Origin: an uncultured Parabacteroides sp.
GTDB lineage: Bacteria; Bacteroidota; Bacteroidia; Bacteroidales; Tannerellaceae
Reading direction: 5' to 3'
Assembly: GCF_947855115.1 (NCBI RefSeq)
Contig: NZ_CANTZW010000002.1
Span: forward strand, 1 to 64,000
DNA: 64,000 nt
Shown: positions 44,267 to 53,834 of the stretch, piece after piece
How positions within the stretch are numbered: the first letter of the stretch is position 1
How the letters are laid out: each line of letters begins with the position of its first letter
The notes under the pieces: model-generated
Seen by the model: only the letters and a program-made list of their open reading frames with translations
What the model was told of the DNA's origin: nothing
Databases searched by the model: none
Made by a program: the position numbers and the translations under genes

Positions 44267-44365
44267 TTATCCTGACGTTCGTAGAAAATACGATAATCCG
44301 AAGATTATTTGAGTATTTGTAATGGCATGATAATAAGTGTATTAAGAATGCCGCCATGCTTCCTC

Positions 44366-44433
44366 AAAAACATGTACGTGTTTTTGTGAAAAGTCGTACG
44401 TGTTTTTGTAAATTCATGTACGTGTTTTTCCGG
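44366..44433. repeat. GTAC repeat triplet with 22-bp period
   Basis: GTACGTGTTTTTG-type units have GTAC at 44374, 44396 and 44418, exactly 22 bp apart. The last unit overlaps the 3' end of trmD. A sister array lies at 61255-61320. Confidence 0.8.
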
Positions 44434-45121
44434 AAGCACGCGGGTCGGGTTCCAATAAATCCGGCCGGAGGCGTGCGGTACGCTCTTGCGCCTGTTGCAA
44501 ACGCCACTCGTCGATCTTGCGTTGATGTCCGGACAATAAGATTTCCGGTACTTTCCACCCTTTGTAATCGGCCGGGCGGGTATAGACGGGAGGAGCCAGC
44601 AGGTTGTCTTGGAAAGAGTCGGAAAGGGCGCTTTGCTCGTCGCCGATCGCCCCGGGGATCAGGCGCACCACGGCGTCGGTTATGATAGCGGCGGCCAGTT
44701 CTCCTCCGGTAAGGACATAATCTCCGACAGATATCTCTTTCGTTATCAGATGCTCGCGGATACGATAGTCGATGCCTTTGTAATGCCCGCAAAGGATAAT
44801 CATGTTATTCAATAAAGACATGCTGTTGGCCATCGGTTGGTTGAGGGTCTCGCCATCCGGGGAGGTATAGATCACCTCGTCGTATTCCCGTTCGCTCTTC
44901 AACGCGGAGATGGCCCGGTCTATCGGCTCGATCTGCATGACCATACCGGCCTCGCCACCGAACGGGTAATCATCCACCCGCCGCCATTTATTGGTGGTAT
45001 AATCCCGTAAGTTATGCAAATGAATCTCGGCTAATCCCTTGTCTTGTGCCCTTTTTACGATAGAGCAATTAATCATTCCCTCGATCATCTCGGGAAGCAC
45101 GGTAAGTATATCTATACGCAT
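44414..45121 (-). CDS. trmD: tRNA (guanine37-N1)-methyltransferase
   Basis: The product is 235 residues. It methylates G37 of tRNAs with S-adenosylmethionine to prevent frameshifting. The SPOUT trefoil-knot motifs are [22 protein letters not shown] and [15 protein letters not shown], with the basic C-terminal region [13 protein letters not shown]. The final codons GKTRT and the TGA stop come from the 22-bp repeat array, so the very C-terminus is repeat-derived. It appears monocistronic. Confidence 0.95.
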   Translation of the reverse strand: MRIDILTVLPEMIEGMINCSIVKRAQDKGLAEIHLHNLRDYTTNKWRRVDDYPFGGEAGMVMQIEPIDRAISALKSEREYDEVIYTSPDGETLNQPMANSMSLLNNMIILCGHYKGIDYRIREHLITKEISVGDYVLTGGELAAAIITDAVVRLIPGAIGDEQSALSDSFQDNLLAPPVYTRPADYKGWKVPEILLSGHQRKIDEWRLQQAQERTARLRPDLLEPDPRASGKTRT

Positions 45122-45301
45122 AAAAATAGTTGTAATATTTAAACCTTCCGCGAAAATACGTCATTATTTTCGGATAGCCTCATAAACCCTTCTCAAACCA
45201 AAGGTGGCCGTAACTAAATTCGCTCAGGTCTGTTCGTGACGTGATTGCTTATCAGGTCGTGGATGAAATTTGGGGCGGTTGTCCTGATTTCTTGAAGTTC
45301 A

Positions 45302-45334
45302 CTTGTATCGTTTGAATTATTATTCGTACTTTTG
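45302..45334 (+). promoter_or_regulatory. Probable pheT promoter
   Basis: TACTTTTG at 45327-45334 fits the -7 consensus. CTTG at 45302-45305 is a weak -33 element with 21-bp spacing. The leader to pheT is about 55 nt. Confidence 0.45.
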
Positions 45335-45393
45335 TCCGTCAATTTGGCGGCTGTTGGTATGAGCCGTCTCTTTAGGGAATAAATTTTATAACG

Positions 45394-47856
45394 ATGAATA
45401 TATCTTACAATTGGCTGAAAGAATATCTTGATTTCGATTTAAAGCCAGAAGAAGTCGCTGCGGCGCTTACCTCTATCGGCTTGGAGACCGGTGGAGTAGA
45501 GGAAGTTCAAACCATTAAGGGCGGACTTGAGGGATTGGTTATCGGCGAAGTGCTGACTTGTGAGGAACACCCGAATTCGGACCATTTACATATTACGACC
45601 GTGAATGTAGGTGGCGAGGCTCCTCTGCAAATCGTATGCGGTGCCCCGAACGTGGCGGCCGGGCAGAAGGTAGTCGTAGCCGTGAACGGCACGAAACTGT
45701 ACGATGGCGATGAATGCTTTACCATCAAGAGATCCAAGATACGCGGCGTGGAGTCTAACGGCATGATTTGCGCCGAGGACGAGATCGGTATCGGTACCGA
45801 CCATAACGGCATTATCGTACTCCCCGCCGACGCCGTGGTAGGTACGTTAGCTAAAGATTATTATAACGTGAAGAGCGACTACGTGTTGGAGGTAGACATC
45901 ACCCCGAACCGCGTGGATGCCACTTCGCATTTCGGTGTCGCTCGCGATTTGGCCGCGTACTTGAAGCAAAACGGCAAGCCTGCCGAGCTGAAACGTCCTT
46001 CGGTAGACGCTTTCAAGATAGACGACGAGACGCCGGGCATAGAGGTCGTGGTAGAGAATACGGAGGCCTGCCCCCGTTATTCCGCCGTTACGATCAAGGG
46101 GGTTACGGTGAAGGAGAGCCCGGAGTGGTTGCAAAATCGCTTGCGTGTGATCGGCCTCCGTCCGATCAATAACGTAGTGGATGTAACGAATTTTATCCTG
46201 CACGAATTGGGGCAGCCTTTGCACTCTTTCGATGCGGGTAAGATCAAAGGAGATAAAGTGATCGTCAAGGTAGTCGAGGCGGGTACGAAATTCGTCACGT
46301 TGGATGGCGTGGAACGCACGTTGACCGATCGCGACCTGATGATCTGCAACACCGAGGAACCGATGTGTATCGGTGGTGTATTCGGAGGCTTGGATTCCGG
46401 CGTGACGGAGGAGACCACGGACGTGTTCTTGGAATCCGCTTGTTTCCATCCTACGTGGATACGTAAGACCGCCCGTCGTTTCGGCTTGAACACGGACGCT
46501 TCTTTCCGTTTCGAGCGCGGCCTGGACCCCAACAATACGATGTATGTGCTGAAGCGTGCCGCGTTGTTGATACAGGAGTTGGCAGGAGGTAAGATCACGG
46601 GTGCCGTACAAGACGTTTACCCTGTGGTAGCCGAGCCGTATACGGTTGAGGTAGCCTACCGGAAGATTAATACGTTGATCGGTAAGGAGATCCCGGCAGA
46701 GACCGTGAAAAGTATCTTGGCTAGTCTCGAGATGGAGATCGTAGCCGAGACCGAGGAAGGGCTGACTTTGCGTGTTCCCGTATACCGTATCGATGTTCAG
46801 CGTGATGTAGACGTGATCGAGGATATTCTTCGTATCTACGGATATAATAACGTGGAGTTCAGCGATAACGTGAAATCCAACCTAAGTTACCAGACCCCGA
46901 CGGATCGTAGCTGGAATTTGCAGAACTTGATCTCTGAGCAACTCTGCGGTTGCGGTTTCAACGAGATCATGAACAATTCCTTGACGCGTTCCGCCTATTA
47001 TACGGATTTGTCTGTTTACCCGGAAGCTCATTGTGTCATGCTGATGAACCCCTTGAGCGCCGACCTGAATTGTATGCGCCAGACCTTGTTGTTCGGCGGC
47101 TTGGAGAGCATCGAGTATAATATGAAACGTAAGAATGGCAATATCCGTTTCTATGAGTTCGGTAATTGCTATGATTATAATGTCGATAATAAGAAGGAGG
47201 ATGAGACCTTGGCCCAGTTTAGCGAGGACTACCGTCTAGGTATCTGGGTTGCCGGAAACCGTGTGGAAAACAATTGGGCGCATCCAAACGAGAAATCTTC
47301 CGTTTATGAGTTGAAAGCCTACGTGGAGAACATCCTGGCTCGCTTGGGAGTGGATATGAGACGCGTGATATTCGGTAACTTGACGAACGATATCTATTCA
47401 TCGGGGTTAAGTATCACGACCGGTTCCGGGCGGCAATTGGGTACGTTAGGTATCGTAAGCAAGAAACTTCGTAAGATGCTGGATATCGATATGGAAGTTT
47501 ATTACGCTGAGTTGTCGTGGACACAATTGATGAAGGAGATCAAGAAGGCGAAAGTAACCTTCTCCGAGATTTCCAAGTTCCCGGCTGTTAAGCGAGACTT
47601 GGCTTTGCTGCTCGATAAGAGCGTACAGTTTAGCGAGATAGAGAAAATAGCGAAAGATAGTGATCGGAAATTATTGAAGGAAGTCTCTCTGTTCGATGTT
47701 TACGAGGGCAAGAACCTGCCGGCAGGCAAGAAATCGTATGCCGTAAGCTTTTTCATGCAAGATGAGAGCAAGACTTTGAACGATAAGCAGATCGACGCTA
47801 TCATGAAGAAGATCCAGACGAACCTGGAACAAAAGCTGGGTGCTCAATTGAGATAA
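45394..47856 (+). CDS. pheT: Phenylalanine-tRNA ligase beta subunit
   Basis: The product is 820 residues, full bacterial length. An N-terminal tRNA-binding EMAP-like domain (about 40-150, GEVLTCEEHPNSDHLHITTV) precedes the B3/B4 editing region (about 210-385, ending FRFERGLDPNN). The B5 domain (about 400-475) and the catalytic-like core follow, and a C-terminal FDX-ACB anticodon-binding domain (FSEISKFPAVKRDLALLLD) closes the protein. It forms the alpha2-beta2 enzyme with PheS, which is not in the window. Confidence 0.97.
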   Translation: MNISYNWLKEYLDFDLKPEEVAAALTSIGLETGGVEEVQTIKGGLEGLVIGEVLTCEEHPNSDHLHITTVNVGGEAPLQIVCGAPNVAAGQKVVVAVNGTKLYDGDECFTIKRSKIRGVESNGMICAEDEIGIGTDHNGIIVLPADAVVGTLAKDYYNVKSDYVLEVDITPNRVDATSHFGVARDLAAYLKQNGKPAELKRPSVDAFKIDDETPGIEVVVENTEACPRYSAVTIKGVTVKESPEWLQNRLRVIGLRPINNVVDVTNFILHELGQPLHSFDAGKIKGDKVIVKVVEAGTKFVTLDGVERTLTDRDLMICNTEEPMCIGGVFGGLDSGVTEETTDVFLESACFHPTWIRKTARRFGLNTDASFRFERGLDPNNTMYVLKRAALLIQELAGGKITGAVQDVYPVVAEPYTVEVAYRKINTLIGKEIPAETVKSILASLEMEIVAETEEGLTLRVPVYRIDVQRDVDVIEDILRIYGYNNVEFSDNVKSNLSYQTPTDRSWNLQNLISEQLCGCGFNEIMNNSLTRSAYYTDLSVYPEAHCVMLMNPLSADLNCMRQTLLFGGLESIEYNMKRKNGNIRFYEFGNCYDYNVDNKKEDETLAQFSEDYRLGIWVAGNRVENNWAHPNEKSSVYELKAYVENILARLGVDMRRVIFGNLTNDIYSSGLSITTGSGRQLGTLGIVSKKLRKMLDIDMEVYYAELSWTQLMKEIKKAKVTFSEISKFPAVKRDLALLLDKSVQFSEIEKIAKDSDRKLLKEVSLFDVYEGKNLPAGKKSYAVSFFMQDESKTLNDKQIDAIMKKIQTNLEQKLGAQLR

Positions 47857-47976
47857 ATTTATTTGAGATAAATTCATTTATGATTTATAATTTGTGATTT
47901 CCCGGGCCAGCCCCTTGATGTCAAGAATTATAAATCATAAATCATATATAAAATCATAAATCATAAATATCATAAT

Positions 47977-48708
47977 ATGGGAAGAGCGTTTGAGTTTCGT
48001 AAAGCGAGAAAGTTTAAGCGTTGGGGCAATATGGCCCGTGTATTCACGAAGTTGGGTAAGGAAATCACGATCGCGGCAAAGCAAGGCGGACCGGAGCCTG
48101 AGAACAATCCTCGTTTACGTGCGTTGATGCAGAACGCCAAAAAGGAGAACATGCCGAAGGAGAACGTGGAACGTGCCATTAAACGTGCCGTATCCAAGGA
48201 ATTCACGGATTATAAGGAGATGAACTATGAGGGATATGGCCCGTTCGGTATCGCTATTTTCGTTGAGACAGCGACGGATAATACGACTCGTACGGTAGCC
48301 AATGTCCGTAGCTATTTCAATAAGAATGGCGGTTCTTTAGGGACATCGGGTAGCTTGGAGTTCTTGTTCGAGCATAAGTGTGTGTTCCATATCGCTAAGA
48401 AAGAGGATATTTCCTTGGAGGACTTAGAGTTGGAATTGATCGACTTTGGTGTGGATGAGGTTGAGGAAGACGAGGACGAGATCGTTCTTTACGGTGAGTT
48501 CGCCCAGAATTCCGCGATCCAGAAATATTTGGAGGAGAACGGTTTCGAGATCTTAAGCAGTGAATTTGTCCGTATCCCTAATGATTTGAAGGAGGTTACC
48601 CCGGAGCAACGTGAGTCTATCGAGAAACTTATCGAGAAACTAGAGGAAGACGAAGACGTTCAGAACGTATTCCATAACATGAAAGAAGAAGATTCGGGGG
48701 AGGAATAA
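47977..48708 (+). CDS. YebC/PmpR-family protein
   Basis: The product is 243 residues starting MGRAFEFRKARKFKRWGNMA. The three-domain YebC layout is visible: a basic N-terminal helical domain (TIAAKQGGPEPENNPRLRA), YEGYGPFGIAIFVETATDN, and an acidic C-terminal domain. The family includes transcription regulators and translation factors that help with polyproline stalls. AT-rich tandem ATAAATC repeats fill the 120 bp between pheT and this gene. Confidence 0.92.
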   Translation: MGRAFEFRKARKFKRWGNMARVFTKLGKEITIAAKQGGPEPENNPRLRALMQNAKKENMPKENVERAIKRAVSKEFTDYKEMNYEGYGPFGIAIFVETATDNTTRTVANVRSYFNKNGGSLGTSGSLEFLFEHKCVFHIAKKEDISLEDLELELIDFGVDEVEEDEDEIVLYGEFAQNSAIQKYLEENGFEILSSEFVRIPNDLKEVTPEQRESIEKLIEKLEEDEDVQNVFHNMKEEDSGEE

Positions 48709-48744
48709 TGTACGCTTATACGTAAAATTGTATACCTTATCCGT

Positions 48745-48790
48745 GAAAAAGCGATATCAGAGCAATTTTGATATCGCTTTTTCTTTTTTA
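48745..48790 (+). terminator. Terminator after the YebC-family gene
   Basis: The perfect 15-bp stem GAAAAAGCGATATCA / TGATATCGCTTTTTC is followed by TTTTTT. Confidence 0.85.
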
Positions 48791-48815
48791 CAACGAATGT
48801 TTCATGTTTTTTATT

Positions 48816-48823
48816 TATTTTTG
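48816..48823 (+). promoter_or_regulatory. Probable -7 box of the downstream membrane-protein gene
   Basis: TATTTTTG matches TAnnTTTG 39 bp before the start at 48863. No clear -33 element was seen. Confidence 0.4.
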
Positions 48824-48862
48824 CAACTCTAAGACGAATAACAATTATAACTTATATATAAA

Positions 48863-49621
48863 ATGAAAAGGTTATTTATTCTGTTTGGTGCGCTCGTGAG
48901 CATGTTTGCTACGTGTAATTTAGTCTCGGCTCAGAAGGAGTTGGGGATTTTTAATTCGTTGTCGGTAGGAGTGGGTGTTGGCTTAACAGGTGTCGATGTA
49001 GAGGTGGCGACTCCTATTACGCCTTTTTTGGCATTGCGGGGAGGCCTCTCTGTCATGCCTAATTTCAGCCTGACGACAGGTGTGGACGTTGATGTCGACG
49101 TAAATGCTCCGGCAGGAGTTTCTGTACCTAGTGAGATTGACTTGACTGGAAGCTTGAAGCGTACTTCCGGGCAGATCTTGCTGAATGTTTACCCGGTTCC
49201 GCATCTATCCTCCTTTTTTATAGGTGTGGGCGCATATTTTGGCGGTTCGAAGCTCGTGAAGATCGATGGGCATAGCGATGAGTTGAAAGATTTGATCGCC
49301 CAGGGAGAAGACGCGGGTATCGTTATTGGCGATTATGTGTTGCCGGTAGACCAGAACGGTAATGTATCGGGAGGTTTGAAAGTCTCCGGTTTCCGTCCGT
49401 ATGTCGGGCTGGGATTCGGTCGTGCGATTCCCAAGAAACGTCTGGGCGTGATGTTTGAGTTGGGTGTACAGTTCCATGGACGGCCGGAAGTATATACGAA
49501 CTTTGGGAATGTAGACGATCTTCTGAGTGAATTGGATGAAGATGATACATTTACGAAGATTATAGATAAGGTGACCGTATATCCGGTCATGAAGATTCGT
49601 TTGTGTGGAAAGATATTTTGA
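48863..49621 (+). CDS. Outer-membrane beta-barrel-like protein
   Basis: The product is 252 residues with a signal peptide (LFILFGALVSMFATCNLVSAQ). Alternating Gly/hydrophobic strands (LSVGVGVGLTGVDVEVATPI, FFIGVGAYFGGSKLV, YVGLGFGRAIPKKRLGVMFE) suggest a small outer-membrane barrel. Function is unknown. It is monocistronic with the terminator at 49645. Confidence 0.7.
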   Translation: MKRLFILFGALVSMFATCNLVSAQKELGIFNSLSVGVGVGLTGVDVEVATPITPFLALRGGLSVMPNFSLTTGVDVDVDVNAPAGVSVPSEIDLTGSLKRTSGQILLNVYPVPHLSSFFIGVGAYFGGSKLVKIDGHSDELKDLIAQGEDAGIVIGDYVLPVDQNGNVSGGLKVSGFRPYVGLGFGRAIPKKRLGVMFELGVQFHGRPEVYTNFGNVDDLLSELDEDDTFTKIIDKVTVYPVMKIRLCGKIF

Positions 49622-49644
49622 TAATCAAGGATATTTGTGGAGAA

Positions 49645-49677
49645 AGAGTGGCATTATTAGATGCCACTCTTTTTTTG
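49645..49677 (+). terminator. Terminator after the barrel-like gene
   Basis: The stem AGAGTGGCAT / ATGCCACTCT with a 6-nt loop is followed by seven T residues. Confidence 0.85.
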
Positions 49678-49757
49678 TTTAAACTTTTATTTATTTCATT
49701 TATTTGCTTATTTTCGCACGCCGTTAGTGGTATGGTTTTTGATAAAATGGTTTTTAT

Positions 49758-50816
49758 ATGAAGAACAAACATTTGGTGATGCTATTGCTGTCGTCTTGTT
49801 GTTTAGCGGCATGCGTGGATAGCAAGTATGATTTAGGCAATGTCAGTACGGACGAAGTGGTAATGGGTGAGTCTTGGATCGCTCCGCTTGGTACGGGTTA
49901 CGTGACGTCGGATGACGTGGTGAACGTAGAGAAAGTACCTTCTATCCGGGAGGTCGATGGCGCTTATGTCATGATTTATGATGGAGAGATGAAGATCAAG
50001 GGGGCAGGCTTGCGGGCGGTCTCGGATAAAGTGGAGATCGCGTCGGAGGATATAACGACTGGCGATATTGATGGCCTGTTCGATGGTAATTTCGTATTGG
50101 CGCTGGCCAATCCTCATGTTACGTTAATGTCGAATGCGACGAAAGCCTCTTTGGATTGTCGTTTGGCTATCGAGGCAAAGAACGTGAATCAAGAGGAGAC
50201 GACTTCCTCCGATTTTACCTTATCTGCGGCTTCTCCGAATATATGGATCGGCCCTCTGGACCCGAAGACGGAAGCCTTTGAGTTTGTCAAGAACGAGAAA
50301 TTGCCCGGGATCGTACAAATTGTTCCTCGGGAAATACGTTTGTCTTTGTCTGCCGATAGCAAGCAATGGGCGAACGCTCCCGCGGATGCCTTAAGCGAGC
50401 TACGTTACTCGGTGGAGCTTCCGCTGTCTCCCGCCCCGGAGTTTAGCGCCGTATCCGTCGAGCGGATCGAGGACGCTTTTGATGAGGATTTCGTAGATTA
50501 TATCTTCTCGGACGGAAGCGCGAAGATCTATGGAGAGGTTACGAATGATATGCCTTTCGACATATCTCTCGAGATGGTGATAATGGATGAGAACAACATG
50601 CCGGTGGATATCCAATTCCCCGCCCAGGAGGTGAAAGGACAGTCCGGGGAGGTTGTCTTCGAGATCACGAAGGAGGATATGCCGAAAATGAAGGACGCGC
50701 GCCATATAGACCTGAACTTGCATTTAAAAGGTAGAGATCAAAACGAGGCCTTGAAAAAAGGCCAGAAGATTTCCTTTGACTTAAAGCTTAAGAAAGAAGG
50801 CGGTATTTCTATTTGA
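49758..50816 (+). CDS. Lipoprotein of unknown function
   Basis: The product is 352 residues with a signal peptide and lipobox LAAC (Cys19), so it is a lipoprotein. The body is beta-rich with repeated domains (KASLDCRLAIEAKNVNQE, DISLEMVIMDENNMPVDIQF) that look like stacked Ig-like sandwiches. It sits 36 bp upstream of a large outer-membrane protein gene and is probably its partner. Confidence 0.65.
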   Translation: MKNKHLVMLLLSSCCLAACVDSKYDLGNVSTDEVVMGESWIAPLGTGYVTSDDVVNVEKVPSIREVDGAYVMIYDGEMKIKGAGLRAVSDKVEIASEDITTGDIDGLFDGNFVLALANPHVTLMSNATKASLDCRLAIEAKNVNQEETTSSDFTLSAASPNIWIGPLDPKTEAFEFVKNEKLPGIVQIVPREIRLSLSADSKQWANAPADALSELRYSVELPLSPAPEFSAVSVERIEDAFDEDFVDYIFSDGSAKIYGEVTNDMPFDISLEMVIMDENNMPVDIQFPAQEVKGQSGEVVFEITKEDMPKMKDARHIDLNLHLKGRDQNEALKKGQKISFDLKLKKEGGISI

Positions 50817-50852
50817 TCCCAGTACTAACCATTTAAATTACGAAAAAGAAAG

Positions 50853-52259
50853 ATGAATACTATATATAATATGTATAAGAAAGGTCTGTGCGCTTTGTGT
50901 TTATTGGCCACTGTAGGGATGTCGGTGTCTGCTCAGCAAATACGGACTTCTTACTTCATGCAATCATCTACGGCACGTACGACAATGAACCCGGCGTTTC
51001 GTCCCGATAGAGGCTATGTTTCCATTCCGGTATTAGGCGCCTTTGGTGTTTCGTATGGTACGAATGGAGTAGCCGTGAATAATTTTATCTATCCGAAGAA
51101 CGGCGAGACCGTTACGTTCATGGATAACTCCGTGAATACCGAGTCTTTCCTGAATGGCTTGAAAGACGAGAATCAGATAAACATGGATTTCGGCACGCAG
51201 GTTCTATCCGGTGGCTGGTACGCTGGCAAGGGCTTCTGGACGGTGGATGTCTCTATCAAAGGATTGGCGAATATCCGTGCTCCGAAGACATTGTTCGAGT
51301 TCATGAAAAAGGGTAACGGATCTCAAAGCACATATGATATCCGTAACATCCGGGCGTATGCCGAGGCCTATTTGGAGACAGGCGTGGGGTATTCTCGTCC
51401 TATCACGGATAAGTTGACGGTCGGAGGTAAGGTCAAATTACTATGGGGCGTGGGCTCTATGGACGCTACGATCGATCAGATGTATGCGGAGATGGGAGAG
51501 ACGAGCTGGAAAATAACCTCTACCGGTACTTTGCAGACGAACATGAAAGGCTTGGTTCCGGAAATGGAGGTAGATGAGCAAGGCCGTGATTATTATAATA
51601 GCTTTGATTTCGACTCCCCGGGGCTTAGCGGTTTCGGTATGGGAGTAGACTTGGGAGCTACGTACCAATTGACCGAGAACATCATATTATCTGCGGCTGT
51701 ACTCGATTTAGGTTTTATCCATTGGGGTAAAGGGGGCAGCACGGTAGGAAAGCTGGATGGAACATTCGACTTTAACGGCTTTGACCTAGCTATCGGCGAG
51801 AATAACGGTGACATACCGAGTATGGGCGATCAGTTTGACGCTATCAAGGAGGATTTCGACAACCTGCTTCATTTCAAGAAAGAGGGTGAGTCGGGGAATA
51901 CTACTCGGCTTCGTTCGACAATCAATATCGGTGGTGAGTATCGTTTGCTGAAAAATAAGTTAGGTATCGGTTTATTGTCAAGTACTCGTCTTTATTCCCC
52001 GAAAGCTTATACGGAATTGACTTTGTCTGGCAATTACCGTCCGGTAAAATGGTTTGAGGCTACGTTGAGTTACTCATTTATTCATAGTAAGTTCAAAACG
52101 TATGGTATCGCGTTGAATTTTTCTCCTTCTTGGATCAATTTCTTTATCGGATCGGATTATATGTTGACGAAGATAACTCCGCAAGGTTTGCCGGTTAGCG
52201 GCAACGCCATGAATCTTTACATGGGGGTAAGCGTACCGCTGAAATCATTCGCCGACTGA
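50853..52259 (+). CDS. DUF5723-like outer-membrane protein
   Basis: The product is 468 residues with a signal peptide (ALCLLATVGMSVSAQ). The mature start QQIRTSYFMQSSTARTTMNP is typical of Bacteroidetes DUF5723 proteins, and the rest has strand-rich barrel features (FGMGVDLGATYQLTENIILS, INIGGEYRLLKNKLGIGLLS). The function is not known. It is probably cotranscribed with the lipoprotein at 49758. Confidence 0.7.
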   Translation: MNTIYNMYKKGLCALCLLATVGMSVSAQQIRTSYFMQSSTARTTMNPAFRPDRGYVSIPVLGAFGVSYGTNGVAVNNFIYPKNGETVTFMDNSVNTESFLNGLKDENQINMDFGTQVLSGGWYAGKGFWTVDVSIKGLANIRAPKTLFEFMKKGNGSQSTYDIRNIRAYAEAYLETGVGYSRPITDKLTVGGKVKLLWGVGSMDATIDQMYAEMGETSWKITSTGTLQTNMKGLVPEMEVDEQGRDYYNSFDFDSPGLSGFGMGVDLGATYQLTENIILSAAVLDLGFIHWGKGGSTVGKLDGTFDFNGFDLAIGENNGDIPSMGDQFDAIKEDFDNLLHFKKEGESGNTTRLRSTINIGGEYRLLKNKLGIGLLSSTRLYSPKAYTELTLSGNYRPVKWFEATLSYSFIHSKFKTYGIALNFSPSWINFFIGSDYMLTKITPQGLPVSGNAMNLYMGVSVPLKSFAD

Positions 52260-52307
52260 TAACGGATTCGGAAAGACGGAGTTGATAATATCATAAAGGA
52301 AAAAGAA

Positions 52308-52556
52308 AGTGTGTCAAAACTCAATTTTAGTCCAGATGAGCTTTTGATTTGAAACTTGAACATCCTTAAAGGCAAAAAGAAGAGTCGTATCATTACTCAA
52401 AATGAAGTGACCCCCAAAAGTTGGACGGGTTAAATATTATCCGTATTGAGAAAGAGTTCGGTATTGTACCGGGCTCTTTCCTTTTAAGCGGGATTTAATT
52501 CTCTTATAGTTATAATCTCTAACTTTTCGAGGAGGTCATTTTAGTTTTGGCACACT
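52308..52556. mobile_element. Small nested insertion-sequence remnant
   Basis: The outer inverted repeats AGTGTGTCAAAACT (52308) and AGTTTTGGCACACT (to 52556) match at 13 of 14 positions. Inside lies TGACCCCCAAAAGTTGGAC (52408-52426), an IS3-family end. Beyond it, on the minus strand, is a transposase tail (52437-52514) reading YNYKRIKSRLKGKSPVQYRT, the usual end of IS3 OrfB. A degenerate second IS3 end follows almost at once. Hence it is an internally deleted IS3 element within another repeat. Confidence 0.65.
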
Positions 52557-52595
52557 CACTTACTTTTTTATTAATCCTGTTCTCATTTACTTTTT

Positions 52596-52603
52596 TATCT
52601 TTG
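52596..52603 (+). promoter_or_regulatory. -7 box of the GT87-like gene
   Basis: TATCTTTG fits TAnnTTTG. It lies 30 bp before ATG 52633 and only 9 bp before the alternative TTG at 52612, which favours the ATG. Confidence 0.5.
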
Positions 52604-52632
52604 TAGATAAATTGAAAAAGAGGAATCAAGAC

Positions 52633-53814
52633 ATGAGATTAAAGGCATTAGCCACCCATCCGATATGGAGAGAGCCCCGTACTATATTCGGGGTATGGAT
52701 GTTGACAGGTGTTATTTTCGCTATAGTCAAGTTGCTGATCGGGAAATATAATAATTATAAGATATTTGAGGGAGTCTACTGGCATGCTATCGAGGGCCTG
52801 ACCTTGTATGGAGATCATTATCCGGAATATTACGACTCGAACCATTATGGGATCTTATTCAGCCTAGTCATAGCCCCTTTCGCCCTGTTACCGGAATGGC
52901 TAGGTATGATCTTATGGATAATGGCGAATACCGCCCTGTTGTTTTATGCGATCAGCCGGTTACCATTGACGGGTACACAGAAGATCATCATTTACTGGTA
53001 TTCGTATTGTGAGTTGATGACGGCGCAAGGGGTACAACAGTTCAATATATCGGTAGCTGCCTTTATCTTGTTGTCGTTTACCTTGATACTGGAGAAAAAG
53101 GATTTCTGGGCCACGGGTCTTATTATGTTGGGTACATTTATCAAGATTTATCCGATCGTGGGATTGGCGTTCTTTTTCTTCTCAAGGCAGAAAGTGTGGT
53201 TATTGGTCTCTTGTCTTTTCTGGGGATTGGTTTGCTTCATGATCCCGGTGCTTTATACACCGGGGTTTGAGTATGTGATATCTCAATATCTGGATTGGTT
53301 TGAGCGGCTGAAGATAAAAAACGCGTTAAATATGTTTGCGGACCCGCAAAATATATCGTTATTGGGAGTTGTCCGCAAAATATCCGGGAATCCGGGTTAT
53401 AGCGATATGTGGCTTATTATACCGGGCTTGGTTCTATTTAGTGTTCCGTATTTAAGGATCTCGCAATATAAATATCCGGCTTTTCGCTTTATGTTGTTGG
53501 CTAGTACCTTGTTGTTTGTCGTATTATTCAGTACCGGGAGTGAGGCGAGTGGATATATCATAGCGATGATAGGAGTCGCTATCTGGTATATATGCAGCGT
53601 GTCACCCCATAAAAAATATACTTATTGGCTTTGGATAGCTACCTTGGTAATTGTCGGTTTATCCACTACAGAGCTAGTTCCACCGATTATTCGGAATGGG
53701 TTGATCCGTCCCTATGTGATAAAGGCTTGGCCATGTATTGTCGTGTGGCTGACCGTTTGCTATGAGATGTGTTTCCTCGACTTCAAGCCGAAGGGAATAG
53801 AGTTGGAATCGTAA
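52633..53814 (+). CDS. GT87/DUF2029-like polytopic membrane glycosyltransferase
   Basis: The product is 393 residues with about nine to ten hydrophobic helices. It resembles DUF2029/GT87 polyprenyl-phosphate-sugar-dependent transferases, as in LTLYGDHYPEYYDSNHYGIL (acidic loop after the first helix) and LIMLGTFIKIYPIVGLAFFF (the conserved Lys-x-Tyr-Pro block). It would act at the inner membrane on an unknown acceptor. The start is ATG 52633, because the promoter box at 52596 leaves no room for the TTG at 52612. Confidence 0.7.
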   Translation: MRLKALATHPIWREPRTIFGVWMLTGVIFAIVKLLIGKYNNYKIFEGVYWHAIEGLTLYGDHYPEYYDSNHYGILFSLVIAPFALLPEWLGMILWIMANTALLFYAISRLPLTGTQKIIIYWYSYCELMTAQGVQQFNISVAAFILLSFTLILEKKDFWATGLIMLGTFIKIYPIVGLAFFFFSRQKVWLLVSCLFWGLVCFMIPVLYTPGFEYVISQYLDWFERLKIKNALNMFADPQNISLLGVVRKISGNPGYSDMWLIIPGLVLFSVPYLRISQYKYPAFRFMLLASTLLFVVLFSTGSEASGYIIAMIGVAIWYICSVSPHKKYTYWLWIATLVIVGLSTTELVPPIIRNGLIRPYVIKAWPCIVVWLTVCYEMCFLDFKPKGIELES

Positions 53815-53834
53815 TAACAGGTTAAAAAGCAAAC

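Noticed and set aside
44366..44433. CRISPR-like array
   Set aside because: The units are 22 bp with no separate spacers, occur only three times, and no cas gene is present.
45847..46611. Open frames antisense to pheT
   Set aside because: Shadow of a well-conserved essential gene, with no protein-like features.
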